A stretch of 64,000 bases of DNA from Paraburkholderia elongata (lineage in GTDB: Bacteria; Pseudomonadota; Gammaproteobacteria; Burkholderiales; Burkholderiaceae), in NCBI RefSeq assembly GCF_013177735.1, contig NZ_WOEZ01000008.1, positions 1-64,000 of the forward strand. Reading direction: 5' to 3'. Every line of letters starts with the position of its first letter. Position 1 is the stretch's first letter. The position numbers and the translations under genes were made by a program. Positions 1 through 9,002 of this stretch are shown piece by piece. The notes beneath the pieces are model-generated. The model had not been told where the DNA came from and ran no database searches. It saw nothing but the letters and a program-made list of their open reading frames with translations.

Positions 1-1082
1 GGCGCGGCAACAGCAGCACGCTTCCTCCGACGCATACGCAAAGCCGCCAGCAGCACGACCAACGCCGCGCCGATCGCCGCCGCCACGCTCAAATTCGTCT
101 GCGAGATGCCCATGTCGCTCGACGGGGAAATCGCAGCGCCGCCATGACCGGAAACGGCCGCCGCAGACGAAACGCCAGCAGCCGGCTGCGCAGCGTTCGT
201 CGAAGGCGTGACCGTCGCGGCCGGCGAACCGCCGATACCGTGTTTCTGCAACTCCATCAGCACGCGGTTTTTCAGCGCAAGCAATTGTTGCAAGCTGGAC
301 ACCTGTGCACGCGGTTGCGATGCCGGCCGTGCGGTGGCCGTCGCTGAAGCAGCCGCCGACGCACCTTCCGCAGCCTCACTAGCCGAGGGCTGGATCGCGC
401 CCGACCAAGTATGCGCACCGCTGCCCGGCAACGCGCCTGCAGCCTGCGAGCCCGCTACTGGCGCCGTCGAGACCGTGCCGGCTGCCGTCGAGCTACCCGG
501 CGTCGCCGCGCTTGCTTCAGTCGTTGAGCTGGCCGTCCCTGAGACCGCAGACGTGGCCGGCGCCGCGGCGCGAGCCGCGGCGGCATTGACCTGCGCCACA
601 CCGCTCGCGGCACCGACCGCCGCCGCGTTCGGCGCGGAAGCAGGCGCGGTCGTAGCAGCCGATGGCGCGGCAGACGCAGACCCCGCAACCGGCGCAGAAG
701 CTGCCGGACCGCCGGTCGCATCCAGCGCCGGGATCGTCAACAGTGCGCCGACGCGCATCCGGCTCGGATCATGACTCATGAAGGCATTCGGATTCGCATC
801 GAACAGCGCGCGCGAAGCGCGTGCGAGCGTCCCCTTGTCGTGCGATTGCGTGACGGCAATCGCCACGTCGTTCAACGATTGCCCGGACCGCACCGTATAT
901 TGACTCCCGGCGGCGTAAGAAACAGAAGCGCCCTCCGGCGCGCTCGCAGCGTCGCCCGGCGCGGCCACCGCGCTACCCACGCCGACGCCGGCCAGCGCGA
1001 GCGCCAAAGCGGCTGCGGCCACCAGTCGGCCAGTACCTTGATGCATAGACTTAGCCCGAAGGGAAGAGAGTCGAAGGTTCAT
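1..1082 (-). CDS. fimV: FimV/HubP-like LysM protein, N-terminal part (runs off the left edge)
   Basis: The 3' end lies outside the window; about 360 codons are visible. The start at 1082 has an AGGAG ribosome site 5 nt upstream. Residues about 17-43 form an Ala/Leu-rich signal or anchor segment. A LysM-like motif follows (YTVRSGQSLNDVAIAVT, about residues 57-73), then DANPNAFM and a long Ala/Pro/Ser/Thr-rich linker. A second hydrophobic segment ends in RMRRRKR close to the edge. LysM, a periplasmic linker, one membrane span and a cytoplasmic tail is the FimV/HubP layout. These are inner-membrane polar landmark proteins involved in type IV pilus function and pole organisation. Lying just downstream of asd is the usual Burkholderia position. 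The C-terminal domain is not visible, so the name rests on the N-terminal half and context. Confidence 0.8.
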   Translation of the reverse strand, partial: MNLRLSSLRAKSMHQGTGRLVAAAALALALAGVGVGSAVAAPGDAASAPEGASVSYAAGSQYTVRSGQSLNDVAIAVTQSHDKGTLARASRALFDANPNAFMSHDPSRMRVGALLTIPALDATGGPAASAPVAGSASAAPSAATTAPASAPNAAAVGAASGVAQVNAAAARAAAPATSAVSGTASSTTEASAATPGSSTAAGTVSTAPVAGSQAAGALPGSGAHTWSGAIQPSASEAAEGASAAASATATARPASQPRAQVSSLQQLLALKNRVLMELQKHGIGGSPAATVTPSTNAAQPAAGVSSAAAVSGHGGAAISPSSDMGISQTNLSVAAAIGAALVVLLAALRMRRRKRAAVAA

Positions 1083-1155
1083 CGGGACTCCTGGCGCGTC
1101 AGCGCGCAGCCCTTTTTTGCGGTTGGAAAGAGACAAGATAATCGGAGCACACAAT

Positions 1156-1185
1156 GAAAAAAGCGCCGCGCAAGCGCGACGCTTC
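1156..1185 (-). terminator. Rho-independent terminator between asd and fimV
   Basis: On the minus strand a 10-bp stem (AAGCGTCGCG with CGCGGCGCTT, one G-U pair, loop CTTG) runs into six T. It lies downstream of the asd stop and upstream of fimV, so the two are probably separate transcripts. A second 7-bp hairpin at 1195-1215 (CTACGCG/CGCGTAG) is not followed by T on the minus strand. Confidence 0.8.
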
Positions 1186-1221
1186 TTGAGTTTTCTACGC
1201 GTCGTGAGCGCGTAGTTTACT

Positions 1222-2343
1222 TTACTTGTCGAGCACAATGCGAAGCATGCGACGCAGCGGTTCTGCCGCGCCCCACAGCAGCTGATCGCCGACCGTGAAG
1301 GCCGACAGGTATTCGCCGCCCATTGCCAGCTTGCGCACACGGCCGACCGGCACGGTCAAAGTGCCCGTCACCACCGCCGGGGACAGATCGCGCATCGACG
1401 CTTCGCGTTCGTTCGGCACGACCTTGACCCAGTCGTTGCCCGACGCGAGGATGCTGTTCACTTCGTCCAGCGGCACGTCCTTGTTCAGCTTGATGGTCAG
1501 CGCCTGCGAGTGGCAGCGCATTGCGCCGATCCGCACGCAGAGGCCGTCTACCGGGATCGAACCCGGCGTGCCCATGGCCGGCTTGCCGAGGATCTTGTTG
1601 GTTTCCGCGCCGCCCTTCCACTCTTCCTTCGACATGCCGTTGCCGAGATCCTTGTCGATCCACGGAATCAGCGAGCCGGCGAGCGGCACGCCGAAGTTAT
1701 CCGTCGGCATACGGTCGCTGTTCATCGCATTCAGCACGCGGCGATCGATATCGAGAATCGCCGACGAGGGATCAGCCAGGTCTTCCTTGGCCGCGCCGTA
1801 CAGCGTGCCCATTTGTTGCAGCAGTTCGCGCATGTTCTGCGCGCCCGCGCCCGAAGCGGCCTGATACGTCATGGCCGTCATCCAGTCGACGAGGTTTTCG
1901 CGGAACAGGCCGCCCAGCGCCATCAGCATCAAGCTGACCGTGCAGTTGCCGCCGATGAAATTCTTCTGGCCCTTGACCAGCGCGTTCTTGATCACGTCGA
2001 GGTTGACCGGATCGAGAATGATGACCGCGTCATCTTTCATGCGCAGCGACGAAGCCGCGTCGATCCAGTAGCCGTTCCAGCCCGCTGCGCGCAGCTTCGG
2101 GAACACTTCGTTCGTGTAATCGCCGCCCTGACAGGAGATGATCGCTTCGCACTTCTTCAGGTCTTCGATGCTTGTCGCATCTTTGAGCTTGGTCTCGTTT
2201 TTGGCGAACGACGGCGCGTTGCCGCCCGCGTTGCTGGTGCTGAAAAACACCGGTTCGATCAAGTCGAAATCGCCTTCCTGCTGCATACGTTGCATCAGGA
2301 CGCTGCCGACCATACCGCGCCAACCTACGAGACCTACGTTCAT
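1222..2343 (-). CDS. asd: Aspartate-semialdehyde dehydrogenase
   Basis: The 373-aa cytoplasmic enzyme reduces L-aspartyl phosphate to aspartate semialdehyde with NADPH. This is the branch point to Lys, diaminopimelate, Thr, Met and Ile. The N-terminal Rossmann motif is [14 protein letters not shown] (residues 4-17). The catalytic Cys is C134 in [10 protein letters not shown], matching C135 of E. coli Asd. The motif [10 protein letters not shown] and the His-containing MRCHSQAL follow. The start MNVGLVGW at 2343 is chosen over an upstream in-frame ATG because the family begins here and GAAGGG lies upstream. It lies downstream of leuB, but the 382-nt gap carries hairpins, a promoter-like sequence and a leader-type ORF, so asd may be transcribed and controlled separately. 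Confidence 0.98.
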   Translation of the reverse strand: MNVGLVGWRGMVGSVLMQRMQQEGDFDLIEPVFFSTSNAGGNAPSFAKNETKLKDATSIEDLKKCEAIISCQGGDYTNEVFPKLRAAGWNGYWIDAASSLRMKDDAVIILDPVNLDVIKNALVKGQKNFIGGNCTVSLMLMALGGLFRENLVDWMTAMTYQAASGAGAQNMRELLQQMGTLYGAAKEDLADPSSAILDIDRRVLNAMNSDRMPTDNFGVPLAGSLIPWIDKDLGNGMSKEEWKGGAETNKILGKPAMGTPGSIPVDGLCVRIGAMRCHSQALTIKLNKDVPLDEVNSILASGNDWVKVVPNEREASMRDLSPAVVTGTLTVPVGRVRKLAMGGEYLSAFTVGDQLLWGAAEPLRRMLRIVLDK

Positions 2344-2367
2344 GACTTCATACCCTTCGAGTGGAAA

Positions 2368-2417
2368 CTTCCCCGCATCTTTGCCCGCAGTGACCGCGCG
2401 GGGAAGATGAGCGGGCA
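2368..2417 (-). promoter_or_regulatory. Mutually exclusive hairpins before asd (candidate attenuator)
   Basis: Four arms are seen in minus-strand order: TGCCCGC (2417-2411), CTTCCCCGC (2406-2398), GCGGGCA (2388-2382) and GCGGGGAAG (2376-2368). As read on that strand, arms 1 and 3 pair perfectly over 7 bp and arms 2 and 4 pair perfectly over 9 bp. The two pairings interleave, so they compete. The 2:4 stem is followed by TTTCC. Arm 1 starts 11 nt after the stop of the short ORF at 2428-2544, within reach of a ribosome parked there. Regulation is inferred; the T-tract is short, so the outcome could be pausing, Rho-dependent termination or translational control. Confidence 0.45.
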
Positions 2418-2427
2418 CGACGGACGA

Positions 2428-2544
2428 TCAGCGTTTCGTGATCGTTTTCGGGGTAATCGCTTTGGTGGTAATGGCGAGCTCAACCACACGGGCCGTTTTG
2501 CCGTGCAGTTTCGAAATCGAGGAGATTTGAGCTGCGTGTGCCAT
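2428..2544 (-). CDS. Putative Thr/Ile/Lys-rich leader peptide upstream of asd
   Basis: The 38-codon ORF begins MAHAAQISSISKLHGKTARV and ends AITTKAITPKTITKR. The last 15 residues hold five Thr, three Ile and three Lys. These are end products of the pathway that Asd feeds, which is the composition expected of an attenuation leader such as thrL. I see no Shine-Dalgarno. The predicted -10 (TATATT) ends 6 nt before the ATG, so transcription would begin at or next to the ATG, making it a leaderless ORF. Overlapping secondary structures lie between its stop and asd. I do not recognise it from any annotated family. It could be chance, since the stretch is only 39 codons. Confidence 0.45.
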   Translation of the reverse strand: MAHAAQISSISKLHGKTARVVELAITTKAITPKTITKR

Positions 2545-2550
2545 CGTCAC

Positions 2551-2578
2551 AATATACACGAAAACCGGAATCTGGCGA
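2551..2578 (-). promoter_or_regulatory. Candidate promoter for the asd leader
   Basis: Minus-strand TCGCCA (four of six matches to TTGACA), a 16-bp spacer and TATATT (five of six to TATAAT). The predicted start site falls on the ATG at 2544. It lies downstream of two hairpins that could end the leuB transcript. Confidence 0.4.
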
Positions 2579-2612
2579 CGTCATCTTCCGCCGCTATCGC
2601 CCGTGTTACGCA

Positions 2613-2677
2613 CGAATCGGCCTCTTTCGAGGCCGATTCGCGTTTTAAAGGCCGCTTTGAAGACTGTTTAGCGGCCT
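2613..2677 (-). terminator. Tandem hairpins downstream of leuB
   Basis: A 12-bp perfect stem (CGAATCGGCCTC, loop of four, 2613-2640) and an 8-bp stem (AGGCCGCT/AGCGGCCT, 2649-2677) lie back to back. On the minus strand the stem nearest leuB is followed by TTTAAAA. They probably attenuate or end the leu transcript before asd. The T-tract is short, so an RNA-stability role is possible. Confidence 0.5.
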
Positions 2678-2725
2678 AACTACCGCCTGTACTACTTCCT
2701 GCTTCAAGGCCTACTTCAATGCACC

Positions 2726-3793
2726 TTACAGCGCGGCGACCACTGCGTCGCCCATCGCCACGGTGCCGACCTGCTTGCAACCCGGCGTCAGAATGTCGCC
2801 CGTGCGGAAGCCCTGTTCCAGCACCTTCTTCACCGCGTTTTCGATGCGATCCGCCTGTTCCGCCTTGTTCAGCGAATAGCGCAGCATCATCGCGGCCGAC
2901 AGGATCGTTGCCAGCGGATTCGCCACGCCCTTGCCGGCGATATCCGGCGCCGAACCGTGCGACGGCTCGTACAAGCCCTTGTTGTTCTTGTCGAGCGAGG
3001 CCGACGGCAGCATGCCGATCGAACCCGTCAGCATCGCGGCTTCGTCGGACAGGATGTCGCCGAACATGTTGCCGGTGACGATCACGTCGAACGACTTCGG
3101 CGCCTTCACCAGTTGCATGGCCGCGTTGTCGACGTACATGTGCGACAACTCGACGTCTGCGTATTCCTTTGACACGTCGATCATCACGTCGCGCCAGAAC
3201 TGCGACGTTTCGAGCACATTCGCCTTGTCTACGCTCGTCAGTTTCTTCTGGCGCTTTTGCGCTGCCTGAAACGCGACGTGCGCAATGCGGCGTACTTCGG
3301 GTTCCGAATAACGCATCGTGTCGAAGCCTTCTTTCGCGCCTTCGAACAGCCCATCCGGCGACGAACGCACGCCGCGGGGCGCGCCGAAGTAGATATCGCC
3401 GTTCAGTTCGCGCACGATCAGGATGTCCAGACCCGAAACGATTTCTTCCTTCAACGAGGAAGCGCCCGTGAGTTGCGGATAGCAGATTGCCGGACGGAAG
3501 TTCGCGAACAGTTGCAGGTGCTTACGCAGACCGAGAATGGCCTGCTCCGGGCGCAGCGCGCGTTCGAGCGAATCGTACTTCCAGTCGCCAACGGCGCCGA
3601 ACAGGATCGCATCGGCTTCTTTCGCCAGCGCCAGCGTCGAATCGGGCAGCGGATGGCCCTTCGCTTCGTAGCCCGCGCCGCCAACCGGCGCTTCTTCGAG
3701 CTCGAACTTTTCGCCGAGCACGTTCAGGACCTTCACGGCCTCCTTGACGATTTCGGGACCGATGCCATCGCCCGGCAAGACTGCGATCTTCAT
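2726..3793 (-). CDS. leuB: 3-isopropylmalate dehydrogenase
   Basis: The 355-aa enzyme oxidises and decarboxylates (2R,3S)-3-isopropylmalate to 2-oxoisocaproate with NAD+, the third step of leucine synthesis. It starts [16 protein letters not shown], the usual family N-terminus; an in-frame upstream ATG was rejected for that reason. Visible motifs are the substrate-loop region near [17 protein letters not shown], the metal-site signature [16 protein letters not shown] and the NAD-binding [15 protein letters not shown]. It follows leuD by 26 nt, so it belongs to the leuC-leuD-leuB operon. Confidence 0.98.
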   Translation of the reverse strand: MKIAVLPGDGIGPEIVKEAVKVLNVLGEKFELEEAPVGGAGYEAKGHPLPDSTLALAKEADAILFGAVGDWKYDSLERALRPEQAILGLRKHLQLFANFRPAICYPQLTGASSLKEEIVSGLDILIVRELNGDIYFGAPRGVRSSPDGLFEGAKEGFDTMRYSEPEVRRIAHVAFQAAQKRQKKLTSVDKANVLETSQFWRDVMIDVSKEYADVELSHMYVDNAAMQLVKAPKSFDVIVTGNMFGDILSDEAAMLTGSIGMLPSASLDKNNKGLYEPSHGSAPDIAGKGVANPLATILSAAMMLRYSLNKAEQADRIENAVKKVLEQGFRTGDILTPGCKQVGTVAMGDAVVAAL

Positions 3794-3819
3794 GCGAATT
3801 TCCTTGATGATTTTTTCGT

Positions 3820-4473
3820 TTATCCGACGATGCGGTGATCCAGCCACGGCTGCTTCGCGATCCGCTCGGCTTCGAACTGGCGAATCTTGTCAGCGTGACG
3901 CAGCGTGAGGCCGATATCGTCGAAGCCATTCAGCAGGCAGTACTTGCGGAAGCCCGCGACTTCAAACGGATACTCAGCACCGCCGTCCGACGTGCGCACG
4001 ACTTGCGCTTCGAGATCGATGGTCAGCTTGAAGCCGTTGAACGCGTAGGTTTCGTTGAACAGGTGGTCGACTTGCTGTTCGGTCAGCACGATCGGCAGCA
4101 GGCCGTTCTTGAAGCAGTTGTTGTAGAAGATATCGGCGAAGCTCGACGCAATAATCGCGCGGAAACCATACTGCTGCAGCGCCCACGGTGCGTGCTCACG
4201 CGAGCTGCCGCAACCGAAGTTCTTGCGCGCCAACAGTACCGACGCGCCCTGATAGCGCGGCTGATTCAGCACGAAATCCGGATTCAGCGGACGCTTCGAG
4301 TTGTCTTGACCCGGCTCGCCGTGGTCGAGGTAACGCCATTCGTCGAACGCATTCGGACCGAAACCCGTGCGCTTGATCGACTTCAGGAATTGCTTCGGAA
4401 TGATCGCGTCCGTGTCGACGTTCTCGCGATCGAGCGGCGCCACGACGCCGGTATGTACGATGAATTTATCCAT
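3820..4473 (-). CDS. leuD: 3-isopropylmalate dehydratase small subunit
   Basis: The 217-aa swivel-domain partner of LeuC converts 2-isopropylmalate to 3-isopropylmalate. The start [18 protein letters not shown] fits the family, so an upstream in-frame ATG was not used. It shows [13 protein letters not shown] and the conserved [14 protein letters not shown] and [11 protein letters not shown] motifs. It lies between the small lipoprotein gene and leuB in one operon. Confidence 0.98.
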   Translation of the reverse strand: MDKFIVHTGVVAPLDRENVDTDAIIPKQFLKSIKRTGFGPNAFDEWRYLDHGEPGQDNSKRPLNPDFVLNQPRYQGASVLLARKNFGCGSSREHAPWALQQYGFRAIIASSFADIFYNNCFKNGLLPIVLTEQQVDHLFNETYAFNGFKLTIDLEAQVVRTSDGGAEYPFEVAGFRKYCLLNGFDDIGLTLRHADKIRQFEAERIAKQPWLDHRIVG

Positions 4474-4559
4474 GACGCTTGCGCCTGTTTCAAGACCGGG
4501 CGATGCGCGTGGCGGCCGGAAAGCCGCTCGCCGCATCGCCGGCAAAAATCAAAAACCGC

Positions 4560-4718
4560 TTATTTGTCAGCGTGATTGCTGATCGAATTGCCGAGGTGCG
4601 ACATGTCCTCGCCAAATCCGTGCACCGTATTGCAGCCGGCCAGACCGAGCAATAGCGCGGCCAGCGTACCGAGTGCGAAGCGGCGCAATAGAGTGGTGCC
4701 ATTCATGTTCTTCATCAT
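4560..4718 (-). CDS. Entericidin A/B-type small lipoprotein
   Basis: The 52-aa product starts MMKNMNGTTLLRR. A hydrophobic signal segment follows (about residues 14-27) and ends in the lipobox LAGC. The mature part is short: NTVHGFGEDMSHLGNSISNHADK. A lipobox Cys followed by NT.HG.G.D....G..I shows it belongs to the entericidin family. In E. coli these are membrane lipoproteins linked to a toxin/antidote-like pair induced in stationary phase. Here a single copy starts 6 nt after the leuC stop and precedes leuD, so it is co-transcribed with leucine genes. The reason for that placement is not known. The exact start could be any of three nearby in-frame Met codons. Confidence 0.85.
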   Translation of the reverse strand: MMKNMNGTTLLRRFALGTLAALLLGLAGCNTVHGFGEDMSHLGNSISNHADK

Positions 4719-4724
4719 GCGTGT

Positions 4725-6134
4725 TTATCCAAGCTTGCGAATATCGACGAAATGCCCTTCGATAGCCGCGGCGGCAGCCATCGCGGGGCTCACGAGGTGG
4801 GTACGGCCACCGGCGCCCTGACGACCTTCGAAATTACGATTCGATGTGGACGCGCAACGCTCGCCCGGGTCCAACCGGTCGGCGTTCATGGCGAGACACA
4901 TCGAACAACCGGGCTCACGCCATTCGAAACCGGCATCAGTAAAGACCTTGTCGAGGCCTTCGCGTTCCGCTTGCGCCTTCACCAGACCCGAACCCGGCAC
5001 GACCATGGCCAGACGGATGTTCGGCGCGACGCGGCGGCCGAGCTTCTTCACGACGTATGCCGCGGCGCGAATGTCTTCAATGCGCGCGTTGGTGCACGAC
5101 CCGATGAAGATTTTATCCGGCTTGATGGATTCGATCGGCGCATTGGGTTCGAGCGCCATATATTTCAACGCACGCTCCATTGCGTCGCGCTTGACCGGGT
5201 CTTTTTCGCGCTCCGGATCCGGCACGCGGCCGTCCACGGCCGTGACCATTTCCGGCGACGTGCCCCACGTGACTTGCGGCACGATTTCCGCAGCGTTCAG
5301 TTCGACCACGCGGTCGAACTGTGCGCCTTCGTCCGACTTGAACTGCTTCCAGTACTCGACCGCGTGATCCCACTCGACGGCTGACGGCGAGAAGGGACGG
5401 CCCTTCAAGTATTCGATGGTGGTGTCGTCCACGGCGACCATGCCGGCGCGCGCGCCTGCTTCGATCGCCATGTTGCAGACCGTCATACGGCCTTCCATGG
5501 ACAGCGCGCGAATCGTCGAGCCGCCGAATTCGATTGCGTAGCCGGTGCCGCCTGCCGTGCCGATCTTGCCGATGATCGCGAGCACGATGTCTTTCGCGGT
5601 ACAGCCGCGCGGCAACGGGCCTTCGACCTTCACCAGCATGTTCTTGCTCTTCTTCTGTAAGAGCGTTTGCGTGGCCAGCACATGCTCGACTTCCGACGTG
5701 CCAATGCCGTGCGCCAGCGCGCCGAACGCGCCGTGCGTGGACGTGTGCGAGTCACCGCAGACGATGGTCATGCCCGGCAGCGTAGCGCCCTGCTCCGGCC
5801 CGATGATGTGCACGATGCCTTGGCGCAGATCGTTCATCTTGAACTGCGTGATGCCGTAGGCGTCGCAATTCGTGTCGAGCGTATCGACTTGCAGCTTGGA
5901 GACCGGATCGGCGATGCCGTGGCTGCGATCCGTGGTGGGGACGTTGTGGTCCGACACCGCCAGATTCGCGCTGATACGCCACACCGGACGCTCAGCCAGT
6001 TTCAGACCTTCGAACGCCTGAGGGCTGGTGACTTCGTGCAGCAGGTGGCGGTCGATATAGAGAATCGTCGTACCGTCTTCTTCCGTGTGGACCACGTGTG
6101 TGTTCCACAATTTGTCGTAGAGAGTCTGTGCCAT
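4725..6134 (-). CDS. leuC: 3-isopropylmalate dehydratase large subunit
   Basis: The 469-aa aconitase-family subunit starts [15 protein letters not shown]. It carries the [4Fe-4S] ligands C347 ([12 protein letters not shown]), C410 and C413 (GCSMCLAMN), and the substrate motif [25 protein letters not shown]. With LeuD it isomerises isopropylmalate. It is the first gene of the leu operon. The 248-nt upstream spacer shows no convincing Leu-rich leader peptide and no strong promoter box. A longer in-frame extension to 6317 lacks family features. Confidence 0.98.
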   Translation of the reverse strand: MAQTLYDKLWNTHVVHTEEDGTTILYIDRHLLHEVTSPQAFEGLKLAERPVWRISANLAVSDHNVPTTDRSHGIADPVSKLQVDTLDTNCDAYGITQFKMNDLRQGIVHIIGPEQGATLPGMTIVCGDSHTSTHGAFGALAHGIGTSEVEHVLATQTLLQKKSKNMLVKVEGPLPRGCTAKDIVLAIIGKIGTAGGTGYAIEFGGSTIRALSMEGRMTVCNMAIEAGARAGMVAVDDTTIEYLKGRPFSPSAVEWDHAVEYWKQFKSDEGAQFDRVVELNAAEIVPQVTWGTSPEMVTAVDGRVPDPEREKDPVKRDAMERALKYMALEPNAPIESIKPDKIFIGSCTNARIEDIRAAAYVVKKLGRRVAPNIRLAMVVPGSGLVKAQAEREGLDKVFTDAGFEWREPGCSMCLAMNADRLDPGERCASTSNRNFEGRQGAGGRTHLVSPAMAAAAAIEGHFVDIRKLG

Positions 6135-6382
6135 GGTATGCGGGGTAGTGATGACTGCGGGCTGACTGTGTCGGTCGATTATGCCATGCAGAACCCTGCT
6201 TTGGGCCCTTCGACTGCGGAGAAAACCGATAAAAAACAGGGAGTTGGGTGGTAGTGGCGATACCTGTATGGGTGTTACCCGGCAAGGGATTGGGTGACGT
6301 GCGCGATGCAACGCCACGCATGTTCAGGGGTTAGCGCGGCGTGGCGCTTTATGCGCCAACACCCGCAGCCACGCATTCAGAC

Positions 6383-7633
6383 TCAGCGCGCGGGATCGAA
6401 CCCTAGTTGCGAGCGCCCCAGCGGCGTCAAATCGCTTTCTTGTGCGCGGCCGATAAAGTCGGTTTCGAAATGATCGGCGGGGAAATCCGGCGGGCTCTCG
6501 CCACGCAAGAAGCTCGGCAGTTGGCGCTTCAGATACGCCTCGTTTTTTGCGCACCATGGCGCCGACGAGATGTACATCACGTTGCTGTAGCCGCTGCCTT
6601 TATGCGCGTCTTCGACCGAATGCACGACGTCGCTGTGCCAGAATACGGCGTCTCCCGCCTGCATGTGCGGGATCGGCGTAACCGCTTCGAGCAGCAGGCT
6701 GTGCCATTCAGGTTTGATCGACAGCGCGCGCGCCGGTTGTGCGCCGCAGAGTTCGTCGTCGGGAACGTCGTCCTGCAAGGCGCGCAGGATCACGTAGGCC
6801 ATAGCGTTGGCGATCGGGATCAACTGCAACGTGCCGTCGCCGGGTCCTTGCGCCGTCAGCGCGGTCCAGCCCTGGAAGGTGCGAAACATCGAGCATACGG
6901 CTGGCGACGGGATCTCCTGTACATCGGGACGGAAGGCGGCATCGAACGGATCGTAAGCGCGCCAGTTGCCCGACAACACGTGCCGGTAGACCTGCTGAAA
7001 ATTCGGATCGAGCCAGCGTTCGACCGATCCGCCGTCGACGTGCGGCGACAAACCCAGCGATTCCGAGCCGGGCGGCCGGCGGCGGATACGATCCGCGTAG
7101 ACCGGCACGCGCTCCGGATCGAAGTGCTGCTTCCCTTCGCTCTCCGATGTCCACAAACGATTGAGGAACACGCGCGTGTTCGTCAGCTGTTCTGACTGAC
7201 GCGCCGCCGTCTGCGGTTTCGACCAGTAGACGCCGTAGATCTGCGGCTTGCTCGACGGGAGATTACCGAAGTATTTATCCTCCGCGCGGTGGGCGAGTTT
7301 GTCGTCGAGGTTATTGCGCTCGACGTATTGCGCGATTTCATCGTTCCAGTCGCTGGCTTGCTGGCAAGAGAAAACCCCGCGCACCACGCATGCGCCGCGC
7401 GTCTTGATTCGGGCGATTGTGGCGGGGTCGACGTCGCCGGAAACGATACTCGAGTAATCGAACACGGGAATCGCTTCGCACCCCTGCTCACGGTCGCGGC
7501 GGATGGCGTCGACCTGCTGTCGGATCGCGCCTTGGACTTCGTTGAACACCTGCGCATAGTTCGGCAACGCGGCGCGCAGCGCGCGTTTTGTGGTGCGGAT
7601 CGCTTCCGGAAGATTGTCGATCACGAGCGGCAT
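6383..7633 (-). CDS. DUF1479 (YbiU-like) protein, probable 2-oxoglutarate/Fe(II)-type oxygenase fold
   Basis: The 416-aa product has a GGAG ribosome site before the ATG at 7633. It resembles E. coli YbiU (DUF1479) throughout: the entry region [42 protein letters not shown], and the C-terminal [20 protein letters not shown]. The spaced H-x-D and distal His are what a cupin-type Fe(II) site would use, but the substrate of this family is not established. It is divergent from an AraC regulator with 146 nt between them, which suggests that regulator controls it. Confidence 0.85.
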   Translation of the reverse strand: MPLVIDNLPEAIRTTKRALRAALPNYAQVFNEVQGAIRQQVDAIRRDREQGCEAIPVFDYSSIVSGDVDPATIARIKTRGACVVRGVFSCQQASDWNDEIAQYVERNNLDDKLAHRAEDKYFGNLPSSKPQIYGVYWSKPQTAARQSEQLTNTRVFLNRLWTSESEGKQHFDPERVPVYADRIRRRPPGSESLGLSPHVDGGSVERWLDPNFQQVYRHVLSGNWRAYDPFDAAFRPDVQEIPSPAVCSMFRTFQGWTALTAQGPGDGTLQLIPIANAMAYVILRALQDDVPDDELCGAQPARALSIKPEWHSLLLEAVTPIPHMQAGDAVFWHSDVVHSVEDAHKGSGYSNVMYISSAPWCAKNEAYLKRQLPSFLRGESPPDFPADHFETDFIGRAQESDLTPLGRSQLGFDPAR

Positions 7634-7721
7634 GGTTTGTCTCCTGGCATCGGTTTTGTGTGGGGCTGCAGTGCGTCCAGATTAGGGACCTTTGGCGCCT
7701 GACATGCATCCTTTCCGGCCA

Positions 7722-7735
7722 ATTATCGATATAAT
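7722..7735. promoter_or_regulatory. Shared divergent promoter core for DUF1479 gene and AraC gene
   Basis: A consensus TATAAT at 7730-7735 faces the AraC gene and GATAAT (7722-7727, minus) faces the DUF1479 gene. Neither has a clear -35 box, as expected for activator-dependent promoters. The core is ATTAT-CGAT-ATAAT. Confidence 0.4.
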
Positions 7736-7779
7736 TCGGACATTCGCCGCCGTTCCTTCCCGCGGCAAGGTCGCGTACC

Positions 7780-8844
7780 GTGAAACCCCAATACGAACGC
7801 GTCACCATCCCTGCCGGTTGCTCAGTGCGCGTGTATCACCGCCAGCTCGCGCAGATTCCGTTCGAATGGCACCACCACCCAGAGTACGAACTGACGCTGA
7901 CGATGAATAGCCGCGGCAGGCGCTTCGTCGGCGACCACATCGCCGATTACAGCGGCGACGATCTCGTGCTGGTGCCGCCGGACATGCCGCACACGTGGGC
8001 GTCGACAGAGCCGATCGATGCGCGTGAGCCGCAGGTGGCGATCGTGGTCTGGTTCAGCGGCGATTGGGCGCGGCGGATGGCTGATTGCTGTCCGGAGTTT
8101 GCTTCGTTGCGCACGCTGCTCAGACGCGGTGCGCCGGGGCTGCGGTTCGCGCCTGACGCTGTGGCGTTGATGCGCGGGCAAATGGGCGCGTTGCTGAATG
8201 AGTCGCCGCGTGTGCGGCTTGGCGCCGTGCTGGAAGTGCTCGCTTGCCTGTCTGAAACGGGATCGGAGCCGTTGGCGTCGCCGGCTGCGCATGCTCGTGC
8301 GCGGAGCGCGCGGCAAGAACGCGCTCGTAGCGCTCAAAGCGGACAAACCGTGCAAACGGTGCAAGCCATGCATAAGGCCGGCATCGCACCCGCTGTCGCG
8401 CCAGGCGGTAGCGCGTCGGAAGCGGAGCGGTTGAATCGTGTACTCGACCTGCTTGAGCGACGTTTCCACGAACCGTTGCGCATTGCCGAACTATGCGAGG
8501 TGGCAAACCTCTCGGAACGCTCGCTACACCGCTACTTCGTGCGGCATGTAGGCGAGAGCGTCGGGCGTCATCTGAACCGGCTGCGCATCGGCTATGCAGC
8601 GCGGCAACTGACCGGCACGGGCTGGCCGATCGCGCTGATCGCAACGAAGGCCGGGTTCCCGAATCTCGCCAATTTCAATCGACAGTTCCTTTCGGCACGC
8701 GGCATGACGCCGAGCGCGTACCGGCGTTTTTTCGAAACCTACGGACACGCGCCGAAGGACGCCGGCGCAACGCCGGCCAACCTCGAGATACGGCCGCCTT
8801 CCCTCGAACGAACCCGGCGACGTCAGACGCGCGCGCAGGCTTGA
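7780..8844 (+). CDS. AraC-family transcriptional regulator with cupin sensor domain
   Basis: The 354-aa product starts MKPQYERVTIPAGCSVRV. The N-terminal cupin shows WHHHPEYELTL and LVLVPPDMPHTW (about residues 26-75). A variable linker carries repeated Gln/Thr/Val (about 165-205). The C-terminal double HTH includes RIAELCEVANLSERSLHRYF, GYAARQLTGTGWPIALIATKAGFPNLANFNRQF and GMTPSAYRR. Divergence from the DUF1479 gene suggests local control, probably in response to a small ligand bound by the cupin. The linker is longer than typical for this family. The tail after the HTH is basic (ERTRRRQTRAQA). Confidence 0.93.
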   Translation: MKPQYERVTIPAGCSVRVYHRQLAQIPFEWHHHPEYELTLTMNSRGRRFVGDHIADYSGDDLVLVPPDMPHTWASTEPIDAREPQVAIVVWFSGDWARRMADCCPEFASLRTLLRRGAPGLRFAPDAVALMRGQMGALLNESPRVRLGAVLEVLACLSETGSEPLASPAAHARARSARQERARSAQSGQTVQTVQAMHKAGIAPAVAPGGSASEAERLNRVLDLLERRFHEPLRIAELCEVANLSERSLHRYFVRHVGESVGRHLNRLRIGYAARQLTGTGWPIALIATKAGFPNLANFNRQFLSARGMTPSAYRRFFETYGHAPKDAGATPANLEIRPPSLERTRRRQTRAQA

Positions 8845-8904
8845 CGGCGCGATATGGCGCGGCGCCACGCCACGAGCCACGGTACGGCGCGTCACAAAAC
8901 AAAA

Positions 8905-8937
8905 CGCCCCAACGATAAACCCGTTGGGGCGCTTTTT
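8905..8937. terminator. Bidirectional Rho-independent terminator between the AraC gene and gltA
   Basis: A perfect 10-bp stem CGCCCCAACG/CGTTGGGGCG with a 7-nt loop has CTTTTT on the plus side and a run of A (T on minus) on the other. It serves both converging genes. Confidence 0.9.
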
Positions 8938-9002
8938 ATCAGCTGATTCCGCACTGGTTCGCAGCAGTCACAACACTACGAACCTCGCAGACTCAAACCC
9001 GA

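Noticed and set aside
1195..1215. CTACGCG/CGCGTAG hairpin after asd
   Set aside because: Followed by A rather than T in the direction of asd; the terminator at 1156-1185 is the better candidate.
6342..6358. TGGCGC/GCGCCA hairpin after the DUF1479 gene
   Set aside because: Only 6 bp and no T-tract on the relevant strand.
6135..6382. Possible Leu leader or attenuator before leuC
   Set aside because: No Leu-rich short ORF and no convincing alternating hairpins were found.
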